Assembly (NCBI GenBank): GCA_020721805.1
Contig: DYMB01000001.1
Location: forward strand, 107,261-171,260
Reading direction: 5' to 3'
DNA from: Acetofilamentum sp.
Lineage (GTDB): Bacteria > Hydrothermota > 32-111
Length of the DNA: 64,000 nucleotides
Under the pieces are notes generated by a model, which had not been told where the DNA came from, did not search any database, and saw nothing but the letters and a program-made list of their open reading frames with translations. Of the stretch, positions 1 to 7,377 are shown piece by piece (the stretch's first letter is position 1; each line of letters begins with the position of its first letter). The translations under genes were made by a program, and so were the position numbers.

Positions 1-287
1 TTTCCTTTCTTAATCACTTTTATATCGGCAACATTTGGTGAATTTAAAGGGAATATTCTTTCAACACCTATTCCTTCAGATATTTTTCTTACTGTTATGG
101 TTGTTTTTGAACCTGAACCTCTCTGTGCCAACACTATTCCTCTAAATTTTTGTAATCTGGTTTTTCCACCTTCTTCTATCTTTACGGAAACATCAACCGT
201 ATCTCCTATATTAAAATCGTATTTTTCGGTTTTTTCGTATGGTTTTTCAAATTCTTTTTTGATTTTATCAATGTTCAATTTTGTCAT
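1..287 (-). CDS. rplS: 50S ribosomal protein L19 (partial, C-terminus beyond window)
   Basis: Translating the minus strand from the ATG at 287 gives MTKLNIDKIKKEFEKPYEK followed by a region matching L19: GDTVDVSVKI, KFRGIVLAQRGSG, TITVRKISEGIGVERIFPLNSP. L19 binds the 30S-50S interface of the ribosome. The gene runs off the left edge after about 95 codons, so most of the usual ~115 residues is present. A GGAGGAAA ribosome binding site lies at 291-298, inside the tail of trmD, whose stop overlaps this start by about 20 bases. It is the last gene of the rpsP-khpA-rimM-trmD-rplS operon. Confidence 0.95.
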   Translation of the reverse strand, partial: MTKLNIDKIKKEFEKPYEKTEKYDFNIGDTVDVSVKIEEGGKTRLQKFRGIVLAQRGSGSKTTITVRKISEGIGVERIFPLNSPNVADIKVIKKG

Positions 288-1017
288 TTTTTTCCTCCAA
301 TTTTATTCTATTTATAATTTCTTTTTGCCTCTTTGTCAAGTCCCTATTTTTAATTAAATCTTTTCTTCTTTTATAAGTCAACTTTAACGATTCCTCCTCC
401 TCATATTCTTCTATCTTTTTATGGTTCCCTGAAAGTAAAATATCTGGAACCTGTAATCCTTCAAAAATTTTGGGTCTTGTGTATTTGGGTGAATCAAGAA
501 AACCTTTTGAAAAAGAATCATTCTGGGCAGAATCTATGGAGTGTAAAACACCTTTTACGAATCTGCTCACACTCTCTACTATTATCATCGCGGGTATTTC
601 TCCACCCTGAAGTATATAATCACCTATTGAAATTTCAATATCTACATATTTATCGATAAACCTTTGATCAACTCCTTTGTATCTTCCAGCAATTATAACA
701 AGATGTTTCTTTTTGGACAAATTATTTTCAATAATGTTCTGATTCAACTGGTATCCTGATGGTGATGTTAGTATCACATATTTATTTTCACCTTCAATTG
801 AAAAAAGTGCCTTTTTTAAAGGTTCACACATCAATATCATACCTGAGGATAATCCATATGGATAATCGTCAACTTTTCTATGTTTACCTATCCCAAAATC
901 TCTTAGGTTTATTATTTCAACTTCTATAAGTTTTTTTTCAATAGCTCTTTTCAAAAGGGATGTTTCAAAGAACGGTCTTATAAGTTCCTCAAAAAGCGTT
1001 ATTATACTAAAACGCAT
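268..1017 (-). CDS. trmD: tRNA (guanine(37)-N1)-methyltransferase TrmD
   Basis: A 249-residue protein of normal TrmD length that methylates G37 next to the anticodon using S-adenosylmethionine, preventing +1 frameshifting. Recognisable blocks are the N-terminal FSIITLFEELI, the IIAGRYKGVDQRF segment and the trefoil-knot SAM site ISIGDYILQGGEIPAM. The loop usually written YGGGPGM reads YGLSSGM here, a departure from the family consensus near residue 60. The gene overlaps rimM by 11 bases and rplS by 20, consistent with translational coupling in the classic rimM-trmD-rplS operon. Confidence 0.95.
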   Translation of the reverse strand: MRFSIITLFEELIRPFFETSLLKRAIEKKLIEVEIINLRDFGIGKHRKVDDYPYGLSSGMILMCEPLKKALFSIEGENKYVILTSPSGYQLNQNIIENNLSKKKHLVIIAGRYKGVDQRFIDKYVDIEISIGDYILQGGEIPAMIIVESVSRFVKGVLHSIDSAQNDSFSKGFLDSPKYTRPKIFEGLQVPDILLSGNHKKIEEYEEEESLKLTYKRRKDLIKNRDLTKRQKEIINRIKLEEKNDKIEH

Positions 1018-1495
1018 AGAAATCTTCTTTATATTTTAATTTCAATATCTTCTTTTCTGGATCTATGATGGAAAAAAAATCTTTTTTAAAAAGTAATGTT
1101 TCTTTTTTTCCCTTTATTTCGACCTCAAGCACATCACCCGTTTTAATAAAAATTATATTTAAAACCTTTCCTATTTCAACATTATCACTCGAAATTATTT
1201 TTGAACCAACAATAGTGTGAGAATGATACTGGTTTTTTTTTAATTTTAAAAGATCTTTTTCTGTAAGTTCAAGATACCTGTTGAAAAATTTTTCAGCCTC
1301 AGATCTTGAATTTATACCTTTAAATTTTATGATAACATTTTTCCCTATTTTTCCAAAAGTTTCAACATAATATTTTTCTGAATCTATGTAAAAAAAATCG
1401 GGTACTTTTTCTTTTCTCTCCTCATCGAAAAAATAAATTTTCAAATTTCCCTTTAATCCATGTGGTTTAAGAATTTTTCCAATTTTGAAAAACAT
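1007..1495 (-). CDS. rimM: 16S rRNA maturation factor RimM
   Basis: A 162-residue protein starting MFFKIGKILKPHGLKGNLKI, the typical RimM beta-barrel N-terminus (GxIxKPHGLKG), followed by a PRC-barrel-like C-terminal half (residues about 90-160) with VGSKIISSDNVEIGKVL. RimM binds ribosomal protein S19 and assists assembly of the 30S head. It lies one base downstream of khpA and overlaps trmD, in the standard order. Confidence 0.95.
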   Translation of the reverse strand: MFFKIGKILKPHGLKGNLKIYFFDEERKEKVPDFFYIDSEKYYVETFGKIGKNVIIKFKGINSRSEAEKFFNRYLELTEKDLLKLKKNQYHSHTIVGSKIISSDNVEIGKVLNIIFIKTGDVLEVEIKGKKETLLFKKDFFSIIDPEKKILKLKYKEDFYAF

Positions 1496-1496
1496 A

Positions 1497-1727
1497 TCAA
1501 TCTATGATTTCAAGAACAGATTTTCTATTGTTTTTTACAGATGAAACGGAAAGTAAAGTGTTTATAGCTTCGAGAGTGGAGCCATCTTTACCGATTATTT
1601 TGCCTATATCGTTTTTATCTATCTCTATTTCATAAAGGGTAGTTTTTTTCCCTTCACACACATGTATTTTAACCTTTTGGGGATTATCAACAAGTGATTT
1701 TGCAATAAACTCAAGAAGTTGTTTCAT
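1497..1727 (-). CDS. khpA: KH-domain RNA-binding protein KhpA
   Basis: A 76-residue single KH domain protein starting MKQLLEFIAKSLVDNP, with the conserved GxxG loop in IGKIIGKDGSTLEAIN. KhpA (YlqC) is a small RNA chaperone that partners with KhpB/Jag in many bacteria. A longer reading frame opens at 1748 (MKERYLK before this Met), but family members begin at MKQLLEF and an AAGG motif precedes this ATG, so I chose 1727. The start lies inside rpsP, overlapping its last 17 bases. Confidence 0.93.
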   Translation of the reverse strand: MKQLLEFIAKSLVDNPQKVKIHVCEGKKTTLYEIEIDKNDIGKIIGKDGSTLEAINTLLSVSSVKNNRKSVLEIID

Positions 1728-1986
1728 CTTTAAATACCTTTCCTTCAAGTTTATTCTCTTTAAAAAGTTTTATTATGGTTTCAACTCTTTTTGTGGGTTT
1801 TGCTCCTTTTCTGATCCAGGCATCGTATTTCATAGTATCGATTTTTGTTAAATTTTTCCCTTTGGGATCATAGGAGCCTATGCAATCTATAAAACGCCCA
1901 TCCCTTGGGAATCTGGTATCAGCTACAACTATCCTGTAACATAAGGTTTTCTTTTTACCTATTCTTTTTAAATGTATGTTAACCAT
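1711..1986 (-). CDS. rpsP: 30S ribosomal protein S16
   Basis: A 91-residue protein with the S16 signature MVNIHLKRIGKKKTLCYRIVVAD, then RDGRFIDCIGSYDPKG. S16 is an early-assembling protein of the 30S body. It is the first gene of the operon: a perfect GGAGG site lies at 1991-1995 and a strong promoter at 2023-2050 directs transcription leftwards. Confidence 0.97.
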   Translation of the reverse strand: MVNIHLKRIGKKKTLCYRIVVADTRFPRDGRFIDCIGSYDPKGKNLTKIDTMKYDAWIRKGAKPTKRVETIIKLFKENKLEGKVFKDETTS

Positions 1987-2022
1987 TTTACCTCCGTGGC
2001 TTTTATTATTTTTAAATTTTAT

Positions 2023-2050
2023 AGTATATAAATAATGGAAAAATTGTCAA
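2023..2050 (-). promoter_or_regulatory. Promoter of the rpsP operon
   Basis: On the minus strand TTGACA (2050-2045) and TATACT (2028-2023) are separated by 16 bases, ending about 36 bases before the rpsP start. Close match to a sigma-70-type promoter, with a one-base-short spacer. Confidence 0.75.
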
Positions 2051-2085
2051 TAGAGTTATAATATTATGAATTGTTTAGAAACCAC

Positions 2086-2113
2086 TTGACTTAAAGATGA
2101 TTTTTTATATAAT
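2086..2113 (+). promoter_or_regulatory. Promoter of the B12-riboswitch transcript
   Basis: TTGACT (2086-2091) and TATAAT (2108-2113) with a 16-base spacer. Transcription would begin near 2120, at the first bases of the riboswitch aptamer, so the whole leader is aptamer plus expression platform. Confidence 0.75.
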
Positions 2114-2118
2114 GCCTG

Positions 2119-2270
2119 ATGTCGGGTGCTGTTTAAAGTTAAAAGGGAAAGTGGTGAAAAACCACTGCTGTCAAGCAACTGTAAGCGGATACGAATGTCG
2201 ATAACCACTCGAAAAAATCGGGGAAGGTGACAGGAGGCTAAGCCGCGAGCCAGGAAACCTGCCTGACCAA
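2119..2270 (+). promoter_or_regulatory. Cobalamin (adenosylcobalamin-type) riboswitch aptamer
   Basis: The conserved blocks of the cobalamin riboswitch appear in order: GGGTGCTGTTTAAAGTT, AAAAGGGAAAGTGGTGAAAA, CCACTGCTGTCAAGCAACTG, a CCACT core element, GGGAAGG, and the B12 box AGCCAGGAAACCTGCC near 2248-2263. It lies between a promoter and a TonB-dependent receptor gene, as expected for B12-repressed uptake genes. Boundaries are approximate because I folded it by eye. Confidence 0.92.
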
Positions 2271-2271
2271 C

Positions 2272-2311
2272 GGAACCTGCTTTGGACAGGGTCCGTCCTA
2301 AAAAGGATGGA
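2272..2311 (+). promoter_or_regulatory. Riboswitch expression platform: SD-sequestering hairpin with competing upstream stem
   Basis: TCCGTCCT (2292-2299) pairs over eight positions, one of them G-U, with AGGATGGA (2304-2311) around an AAAA loop. This buries the AAGGATGG ribosome binding site of the gene starting at 2315. An upstream stem, CCTG (2276-2279) with CAGG (2287-2290) extended by GGA (2272-2274) with TCC (2292-2294), shares bases 2292-2294 with the sequestering stem, so the two full stems cannot coexist. This suggests translational control. Confidence 0.65.
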
Positions 2312-2314
2312 TTT

Positions 2315-4195
2315 ATGAAATTTAAGTTATATTTTTTATTATTAATATTTTCTATTAATATTTTTCCTTCTATAATATTCGTTTACGATTCAAAATCTTA
2401 TGAGACTATTGAATTCGTTGTTATTTCACATGAGAATGAAAAAGAACAGATAAAAACACCTTTTATATTTCCAAAAGGAAAAAAGTTATCGATCCATTCA
2501 ACAGGTTATAAGGATATAGATATAGATGTTGATAAGGATACCATTTTTGTTTATCTTGAACCCAACCCTTTTTTATCATCTCCATATATTGTTGAAAAGG
2601 AAAGGTTGAACGGAGATGTTTTAAAGGTAAAAATAAAAAATGAAGATCTACTCTCATCGTTAAAAAAAGTTCCATCAGCAAATATAAGAGAATATAACAG
2701 AACAAAGATAATCTCTATAGATGGACTTTTAAACGAAAATGTTCAAATACTTATAGATGGAGTACCTGTTGTAAACCAGCAATCAAAAATAGTTCCAATC
2801 ACCTTATTACCACAGGATCTTTTTTCTTCATTATCGATATATAAAAATCATTATCCAAACATTGTTGGTGAAAACATTTTTGCGGCAGGAATAGATTTCA
2901 ATATAAGGAATGAAAATAAAGCAATGGCACGGATAAAGTTTGAAGATTCATTTCTTTCCGAATTTGAAAACTCTTTATCTTTTAGATTTTTAAAGACAGG
3001 GTTCTACTTTTTTGAAAGAAAGGATATTGTTTTACCAAAAAAGAGGGTTCTTTTCAATTCTTATCAAAAAGGTAAAAGTCAATATTTTTATATAAATAAC
3101 AAAAAATTTTCTTTTCTTTTTTTTAAAGGAGATCAAGAAAACGGTGATCCCGGAATATTGGGACATAGATTCTTCGATTCAAAATTTAGTGAATCTATGA
3201 AAATAATAAATTTAAAGTTTTCCCTTTTAAAATATTTTTCCTTCATTTTTTCAAACAGTGTATATGGATATCTTTACGATAACAATGATATTCAAATTTT
3301 AGATTCATCATATACATCATCTTATAATACCATTCTAAGTTATCTAAACAGTTTTGGAATTTTTTCACAGAAAAATATTTTAAAATCAAGCAGAATATCA
3401 TACTGTGAAGAGTTTTATAACGGTTTCTTTTCAAATTTAAAATTTAACAATTTTTATTTTACCAACACTCTGTCTTTCTCTTACTCTTTAAAAGATGATT
3501 TAAAAGATAAAAAAAATTTTCTTTACAGTTTTGTTTTAAAAAAAGAAATATTTTTTAAAAATCAAATTTTTGAAACTGTTTTGAAGATTTCCACAAGGAG
3601 ACCAACCTTTAATGAACTCTACTGGAGCGGGGATGTTTTTGCAAAAGGTAATCCATATTTGAAAAACGAAAAAATGTTTTCTCTCTTTTCAAACATTGTT
3701 AACGAGAATATGAAGTTTACATTGGGATTCAACTATTATAATGATCTCATCAGATGGATCAATGAATCTGGAATATATACACCACAGAATATATTAAATG
3801 TGTACAACCCTTATTTTGAACTTGTGTATAGGAAAAAACTTCTTTTCTTTGACAATTCATTCGCGATCAACTTTTCACCAATGTTTATTGATAATTTTAA
3901 AATACTTTTATATACTTCACCGTTGAATTTTAACTATTATTTAAATTTATCTTATAAAAATTTTAATTTTTCAACTTTTTTTGAATATAGATTTAAAAGG
4001 TTTACAAACAATCAAAATACTAAATTTTTAAAAGAGTATTATCTACTTGAAAGAGTCGATCTTGAATATGTTTATAACCCATTCATTTTAAAATTAACAG
4101 TTAAAAATCCTTTTGATATAACTTATGAAACAGTTAAAGGATACATAAGTGAAGGAAGAAAAATAAACTTTATGTTAAAAATGGAGGTTTTATGA
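2315..4195 (+). CDS. TonB-dependent outer-membrane receptor, probable cobalamin transporter (BtuB-like)
   Basis: A 626-residue protein with an N-terminal signal peptide (MKFKLYFLLLIFSINIFPS), a plug domain at about residues 85-190 containing the diagnostic VQILIDGVPVVNQQ and a following segment resembling plug strands, and a long C-terminal half of alternating aromatic beta-strands typical of a 22-strand barrel. I see no clear TonB box. The B12 riboswitch directly upstream is the argument for cobalamin as substrate. A TTG at 2282 opens the frame earlier, but it lies within the riboswitch platform; the ATG at 2315 follows the AAGGATGG site. The stop overlaps the next gene by four bases (ATGA). 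Confidence 0.88.
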   Translation: MKFKLYFLLLIFSINIFPSIIFVYDSKSYETIEFVVISHENEKEQIKTPFIFPKGKKLSIHSTGYKDIDIDVDKDTIFVYLEPNPFLSSPYIVEKERLNGDVLKVKIKNEDLLSSLKKVPSANIREYNRTKIISIDGLLNENVQILIDGVPVVNQQSKIVPITLLPQDLFSSLSIYKNHYPNIVGENIFAAGIDFNIRNENKAMARIKFEDSFLSEFENSLSFRFLKTGFYFFERKDIVLPKKRVLFNSYQKGKSQYFYINNKKFSFLFFKGDQENGDPGILGHRFFDSKFSESMKIINLKFSLLKYFSFIFSNSVYGYLYDNNDIQILDSSYTSSYNTILSYLNSFGIFSQKNILKSSRISYCEEFYNGFFSNLKFNNFYFTNTLSFSYSLKDDLKDKKNFLYSFVLKKEIFFKNQIFETVLKISTRRPTFNELYWSGDVFAKGNPYLKNEKMFSLFSNIVNENMKFTLGFNYYNDLIRWINESGIYTPQNILNVYNPYFELVYRKKLLFFDNSFAINFSPMFIDNFKILLYTSPLNFNYYLNLSYKNFNFSTFFEYRFKRFTNNQNTKFLKEYYLLERVDLEYVYNPFILKLTVKNPFDITYETVKGYISEGRKINFMLKMEVL

Positions 4196-5139
4196 AAAGA
4201 AAACTTTTCGTAGTCATTCTTTTAGTTTTTTTATTTTCCTGTTCCATCTTAAAAAATGCTCCTTCTTTTAAAACCATTTATCTTCTTGATTGGGAAAAGG
4301 AGTCTGTGTGGCTTATCGATTCAACCTTTAATCTTGTTTCACAGGATCCTTTCATAATCGCTGGGGATGCACCGACAGATATATTTGTTGATGATGAAAA
4401 CATTTTTATAACAAACTCGGGTTTTAGAGGAACTCCAACTATACAAAAGTACGATCTTTCCGGGAAGAAACTTAGCGAGATAATAAGAGGTGATAATAGT
4501 TCTCCAGCTTATATGGCATCTAATGAAAATTACCTTTTTGTTGGCGATTGGCTTTCAAATTCACTTTTAAAAATAGATAAGAAGAGTTTCCAGATAGTTG
4601 ATTCTTTGGAAGTTGTTTCACCACAGGAGATAATATATAAAGATTCTTACTTATATGTTGGTTCAAATAATGTTTCTGAAAATGGGTTCATTTATAAAAT
4701 TTCTGAAGATTTCAAAGAAGTAACAAAGGATATAGCAAAAGGTTCCAACCCGAGTTATCTGGATATTGATGATGAAAAAAATTTGTATGTTTCACTTGTT
4801 GGTAATTATAATAACATTTATGGAAAAGTAAAAAAAATAGTTGGAACAACGGAAGTCGATTCATTATCATTTGATACATTTTTGGGCAAGATAAAAGTTA
4901 TAGAGGATAAGATTTTTGTTTCTAATATATTTGATAAAGTTTATGTTCTTGATAAAGATTTAAATATTATAAAAACATTTAACATACCTTCCTGCTCTGA
5001 TTTAGAATATTTTAAAGATAAAGTTGTTGTTTCAACAAACACGGGGAAAATATATCTTATTGATTTTCCAACACTTGAAAGCATTGATTCACTTGAGTTT
5101 TCTTTAAGTTTTAAAATAGCAGAAATGTTTGTAAAGTAA
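4192..5139 (+). CDS. Beta-propeller lipoprotein, possible surface B12-binding partner (BtuG-like)
   Basis: A 315-residue protein starting with a lipoprotein signal peptide ending LFSC (Cys17). The rest consists of repeated four-strand units such as KTIYLLDWEKESVWLID, NIFITNSGF, NYLFVGDWLSNSLLKID and LYVGSNNVSENGFIYKI, the pattern of a YncE/NHL-type beta-propeller. It overlaps the TonB receptor by four bases and shares its B12 riboswitch. In Bacteroides, BtuG is a surface beta-propeller lipoprotein that binds B12 very tightly and hands it to BtuB. Same fold, anchoring and operon position suggest an analogous role here; that is inference, and ligand-binding residues cannot be judged by eye. Confidence 0.8.
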   Translation: MKRKLFVVILLVFLFSCSILKNAPSFKTIYLLDWEKESVWLIDSTFNLVSQDPFIIAGDAPTDIFVDDENIFITNSGFRGTPTIQKYDLSGKKLSEIIRGDNSSPAYMASNENYLFVGDWLSNSLLKIDKKSFQIVDSLEVVSPQEIIYKDSYLYVGSNNVSENGFIYKISEDFKEVTKDIAKGSNPSYLDIDDEKNLYVSLVGNYNNIYGKVKKIVGTTEVDSLSFDTFLGKIKVIEDKIFVSNIFDKVYVLDKDLNIIKTFNIPSCSDLEYFKDKVVVSTNTGKIYLIDFPTLESIDSLEFSLSFKIAEMFVK

Positions 5140-5162
5140 GGATCATCTTAAATCATCTTATT

Positions 5163-5178
5163 TTACAACATATAGTGT
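5163..5178 (+). promoter_or_regulatory. NrdR box 1 upstream of nrdD
   Basis: TTACAACATATAGTGT matches the NrdR operator consensus (acaCwAtATaTwGtgt) at nearly every position. It is the upstream member of a tandem pair whose starts are 32 bases apart, about three helical turns, the usual NrdR arrangement. Confidence 0.75.
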
Positions 5179-5194
5179 TTGACAAAATTTTAAA

Positions 5195-5210
5195 CCACAA
5201 AATATTGTGT
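5195..5210 (+). promoter_or_regulatory. NrdR box 2 upstream of nrdD
   Basis: CCACAAAATATTGTGT matches the NrdR consensus, with the inner CAAAATATTGTG forming an almost perfect palindrome. It lies just upstream of the TTGACA box at 5217, so NrdR bound to both boxes could block the promoter. nrdR itself is not in the window. Confidence 0.8.
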
Positions 5211-5216
5211 AATGTA

Positions 5217-5244
5217 TTGACATGGTTTAAAAAAGTGTTAATAT
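5217..5244 (+). promoter_or_regulatory. Promoter of nrdD
   Basis: TTGACA (5217-5222) and TAATAT (5239-5244), 16-base spacer, followed by a GGAGG site at 5260-5264 and the GTG start at 5269. A second TTGACA at 5179-5184 with AATATT at 5201-5206 lies between the two NrdR boxes and could be an alternative promoter. Confidence 0.6.
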
Positions 5245-5268
5245 TTTTTTAAAAAAAATGGAGGATAG

Positions 5269-7377
5269 GTGTCAAAGATCGAATTCATAAGAAAAAGAGA
5301 TGGTAGGCTTGAAAAGTTTGAAGAGGAGAAGATCACTTCCGCTATATTCAAAGCTGTAAAAGCGGTTGGCGGTGAAGATGTTGAACCTGCTAAAAATATT
5401 ACCAACCAGGTTGTTGCTGTTCTTGAGGTGATTTACAAAGATGGAAAGGTCCCAACTGTTGAGAATGTTCAGGATCTTGTTGAGAAAATGCTTATAGAAT
5501 CCGGACATGCGAAAACAGCAAAAGCCTTTATTCTTTACAGAGAACAGCATAACCAGATTAGAAAAAGCAAAGAATTGATCAAGAATAGTATAGATCTGAT
5601 AGATGAATATATAGAAAGGATAGATTGGAGAGTAAATGAAAATTCAAATATGTCTTATTCCTTACAGGGACTTAATAACCATATTTCAGCAACCATATCA
5701 GCTCAATACTGGCTTGAAAAAATTTATCCGAAAGAGGTTGCAAATGCACATATAGAGGGGAATATGCACATACATGATCTTGGCATGCTTTCCGTATACT
5801 GTTGTGGATGGGATCTTGAACTTTTGCTTTTAAAGGGACTCGGAGGTGTTCAGGGAAAGATAGAATCAAAACCTGCCAAACATTTAAGGACAGCGCTTGG
5901 TCAGATAGTCAATTTTTTCTATACTTTGCAAGGGGAAGCGGCAGGTGCTCAGGCATTTTCAAATTTTGATACCTATCTTGCTCCATTCGTAAGGTACGAT
6001 CAGTTAACTTACAAAGATGTGAAACAGGCGATGCAGGAGTTTGTTTTCAATGTTAATGTTCCCACAAGGGTTGGTTTTCAAACTCCATTTACAAATATAA
6101 CTATGGATCTGATTTGTCCGCAGAATTTAAAGGATGAGCAAGTAATAATAGGTGGAAAGAGGATGAACGAAACTTACAAAGAGTTTCAACAGGAGATGGA
6201 TCTTATAAATAGAGCTTTTGCTGAGGTTATGATGGAAGGGGATGCTAAAGGAAGAATCTTTACTTTTCCAATACCAACATATAACATAACAAAAGATTTT
6301 GACTGGGAAAATCCAAATCTTGAAAAGATATGGGAAATGACCGCAAAATATGGAATACCATATTTTAGTAATTTTATAAATTCTGATATGGATCCATCAG
6401 ATGCAAGAAGTATGTGTTGTCGTTTAAGGCTTGACAATAGAGAGTTGAAAAAAAGGGAAGAAAGAATTCAACTCAATCTTCTTCAAACGAAGGATAACAA
6501 AATAAAGGAGGAGAAACAACATCCAAAAAGAAGTGGTGGTCTTTTTGGTGCCAATCCGATGACAGGTTCCGTAGGCGTTGTAACTATAAATGTACCAAGA
6601 ATAGCTTATCTTTCAAGTTCAAAGAGTGATTTTTTCTCAAAACTTGAAAAGATGATGGAACTTGCAAAAGTTTCACTTGAAATCAAAAGAAAGATTCTTG
6701 AAAAATTTACCGAAGAAAATTTATATCCTTATTCAAAAGTCTATCTTGAAGAGGTTAAAAGGCTAAATGGTAAATACTGGGCAAACCATTTCTCAACAAT
6801 TGGACTTGTAGGAATGAACGAGGCGAGTTTGATGATGGTTGGAGAAAACATAGGACAGAAGAATGGTAGAGAGTTTGCTCTTGAAACTTTAAAATTTATG
6901 AAAGAAAAACTTGAAAAGTTTACGAATGAAACCGAAAACCTTTATAACCTTGAAGCTTCTCCAGCAGAAGGAACATCATACAGGCTTGCAAAAGAGGATA
7001 AAAAGCGTTTTCCGGATATCATAACAGCTGGAACAGATGTTCCATATTATACTAATTCAACACAGTTGCCTGTAGGATTTACAGATGATCTGTTTGAGGT
7101 CTTAACCTTACAGGATGAATTACAGTGTCAGTATACGGGAGGGACAGTTTTACATGGGTTTATAGGGGAAAGAATCTATTCACCACAAACCTGTAAAAAA
7201 CTTGTAAAGAAGATAGCAGAAAATTTTCACCTACCATATTTTACGATAACCCCTACATTTTCAATATGTCCTGTTCATGGTTACATACCTGGTGAACATA
7301 ACTATTGCCCCTATGAACATACCAGCGAAGAACTTGAGAAATATGGAATAGAAATTTTTATTGAAAAAGGAGAATAA
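5269..7377 (+). CDS. nrdD: Anaerobic (class III) ribonucleoside-triphosphate reductase, large catalytic part lacking the glycyl-radical domain
   Basis: A 702-residue protein that reduces ribonucleotides to deoxyribonucleotides without oxygen. Residues 1-90 are an ATP-cone (IEFIRKRDGRLEKFEEEKI). The catalytic barrel contains GFQTPFTNIT, the SMCCRLRLD segment (Cys383-Cys384), GANPMTGSVGVVTIN, NLEASPAEGTSYRLA and LQCQYTGGTVLHGF. Near the C-terminus a metal-site region has Cys667-x2-His670 and Cys680-x3-His684 rather than four cysteines. The protein then stops at TAA 7375-7377 without the glycyl-radical motif normally ending NrdD. That motif is encoded by the next small gene, which starts with the following base. 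GTG start with GGAGG site; under NrdR boxes. Confidence 0.95.
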   Translation: MSKIEFIRKRDGRLEKFEEEKITSAIFKAVKAVGGEDVEPAKNITNQVVAVLEVIYKDGKVPTVENVQDLVEKMLIESGHAKTAKAFILYREQHNQIRKSKELIKNSIDLIDEYIERIDWRVNENSNMSYSLQGLNNHISATISAQYWLEKIYPKEVANAHIEGNMHIHDLGMLSVYCCGWDLELLLLKGLGGVQGKIESKPAKHLRTALGQIVNFFYTLQGEAAGAQAFSNFDTYLAPFVRYDQLTYKDVKQAMQEFVFNVNVPTRVGFQTPFTNITMDLICPQNLKDEQVIIGGKRMNETYKEFQQEMDLINRAFAEVMMEGDAKGRIFTFPIPTYNITKDFDWENPNLEKIWEMTAKYGIPYFSNFINSDMDPSDARSMCCRLRLDNRELKKREERIQLNLLQTKDNKIKEEKQHPKRSGGLFGANPMTGSVGVVTINVPRIAYLSSSKSDFFSKLEKMMELAKVSLEIKRKILEKFTEENLYPYSKVYLEEVKRLNGKYWANHFSTIGLVGMNEASLMMVGENIGQKNGREFALETLKFMKEKLEKFTNETENLYNLEASPAEGTSYRLAKEDKKRFPDIITAGTDVPYYTNSTQLPVGFTDDLFEVLTLQDELQCQYTGGTVLHGFIGERIYSPQTCKKLVKKIAENFHLPYFTITPTFSICPVHGYIPGEHNYCPYEHTSEELEKYGIEIFIEKGE

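Noticed and set aside
97-357. Plus-strand frame opposite rplS/trmD
   Set aside because: Shadow of the conserved ribosomal operon on the other strand.
2282-2314. TTG at 2282 as the start of the TonB receptor
   Set aside because: It lies in the riboswitch expression platform; the signal peptide starts at ATG 2315 behind AAGGATGG.
5140-5160. Short direct repeat ATCATCTTA after the propeller gene
   Set aside because: Two copies only, no hairpin or T-run; likely chance in AT-rich sequence.
7375-7377. Stop-codon reassignment (TAA read as an amino acid)
   Set aside because: TAA is the ordinary stop of most genes in this window, and the downstream ATG has its own ribosome binding site.
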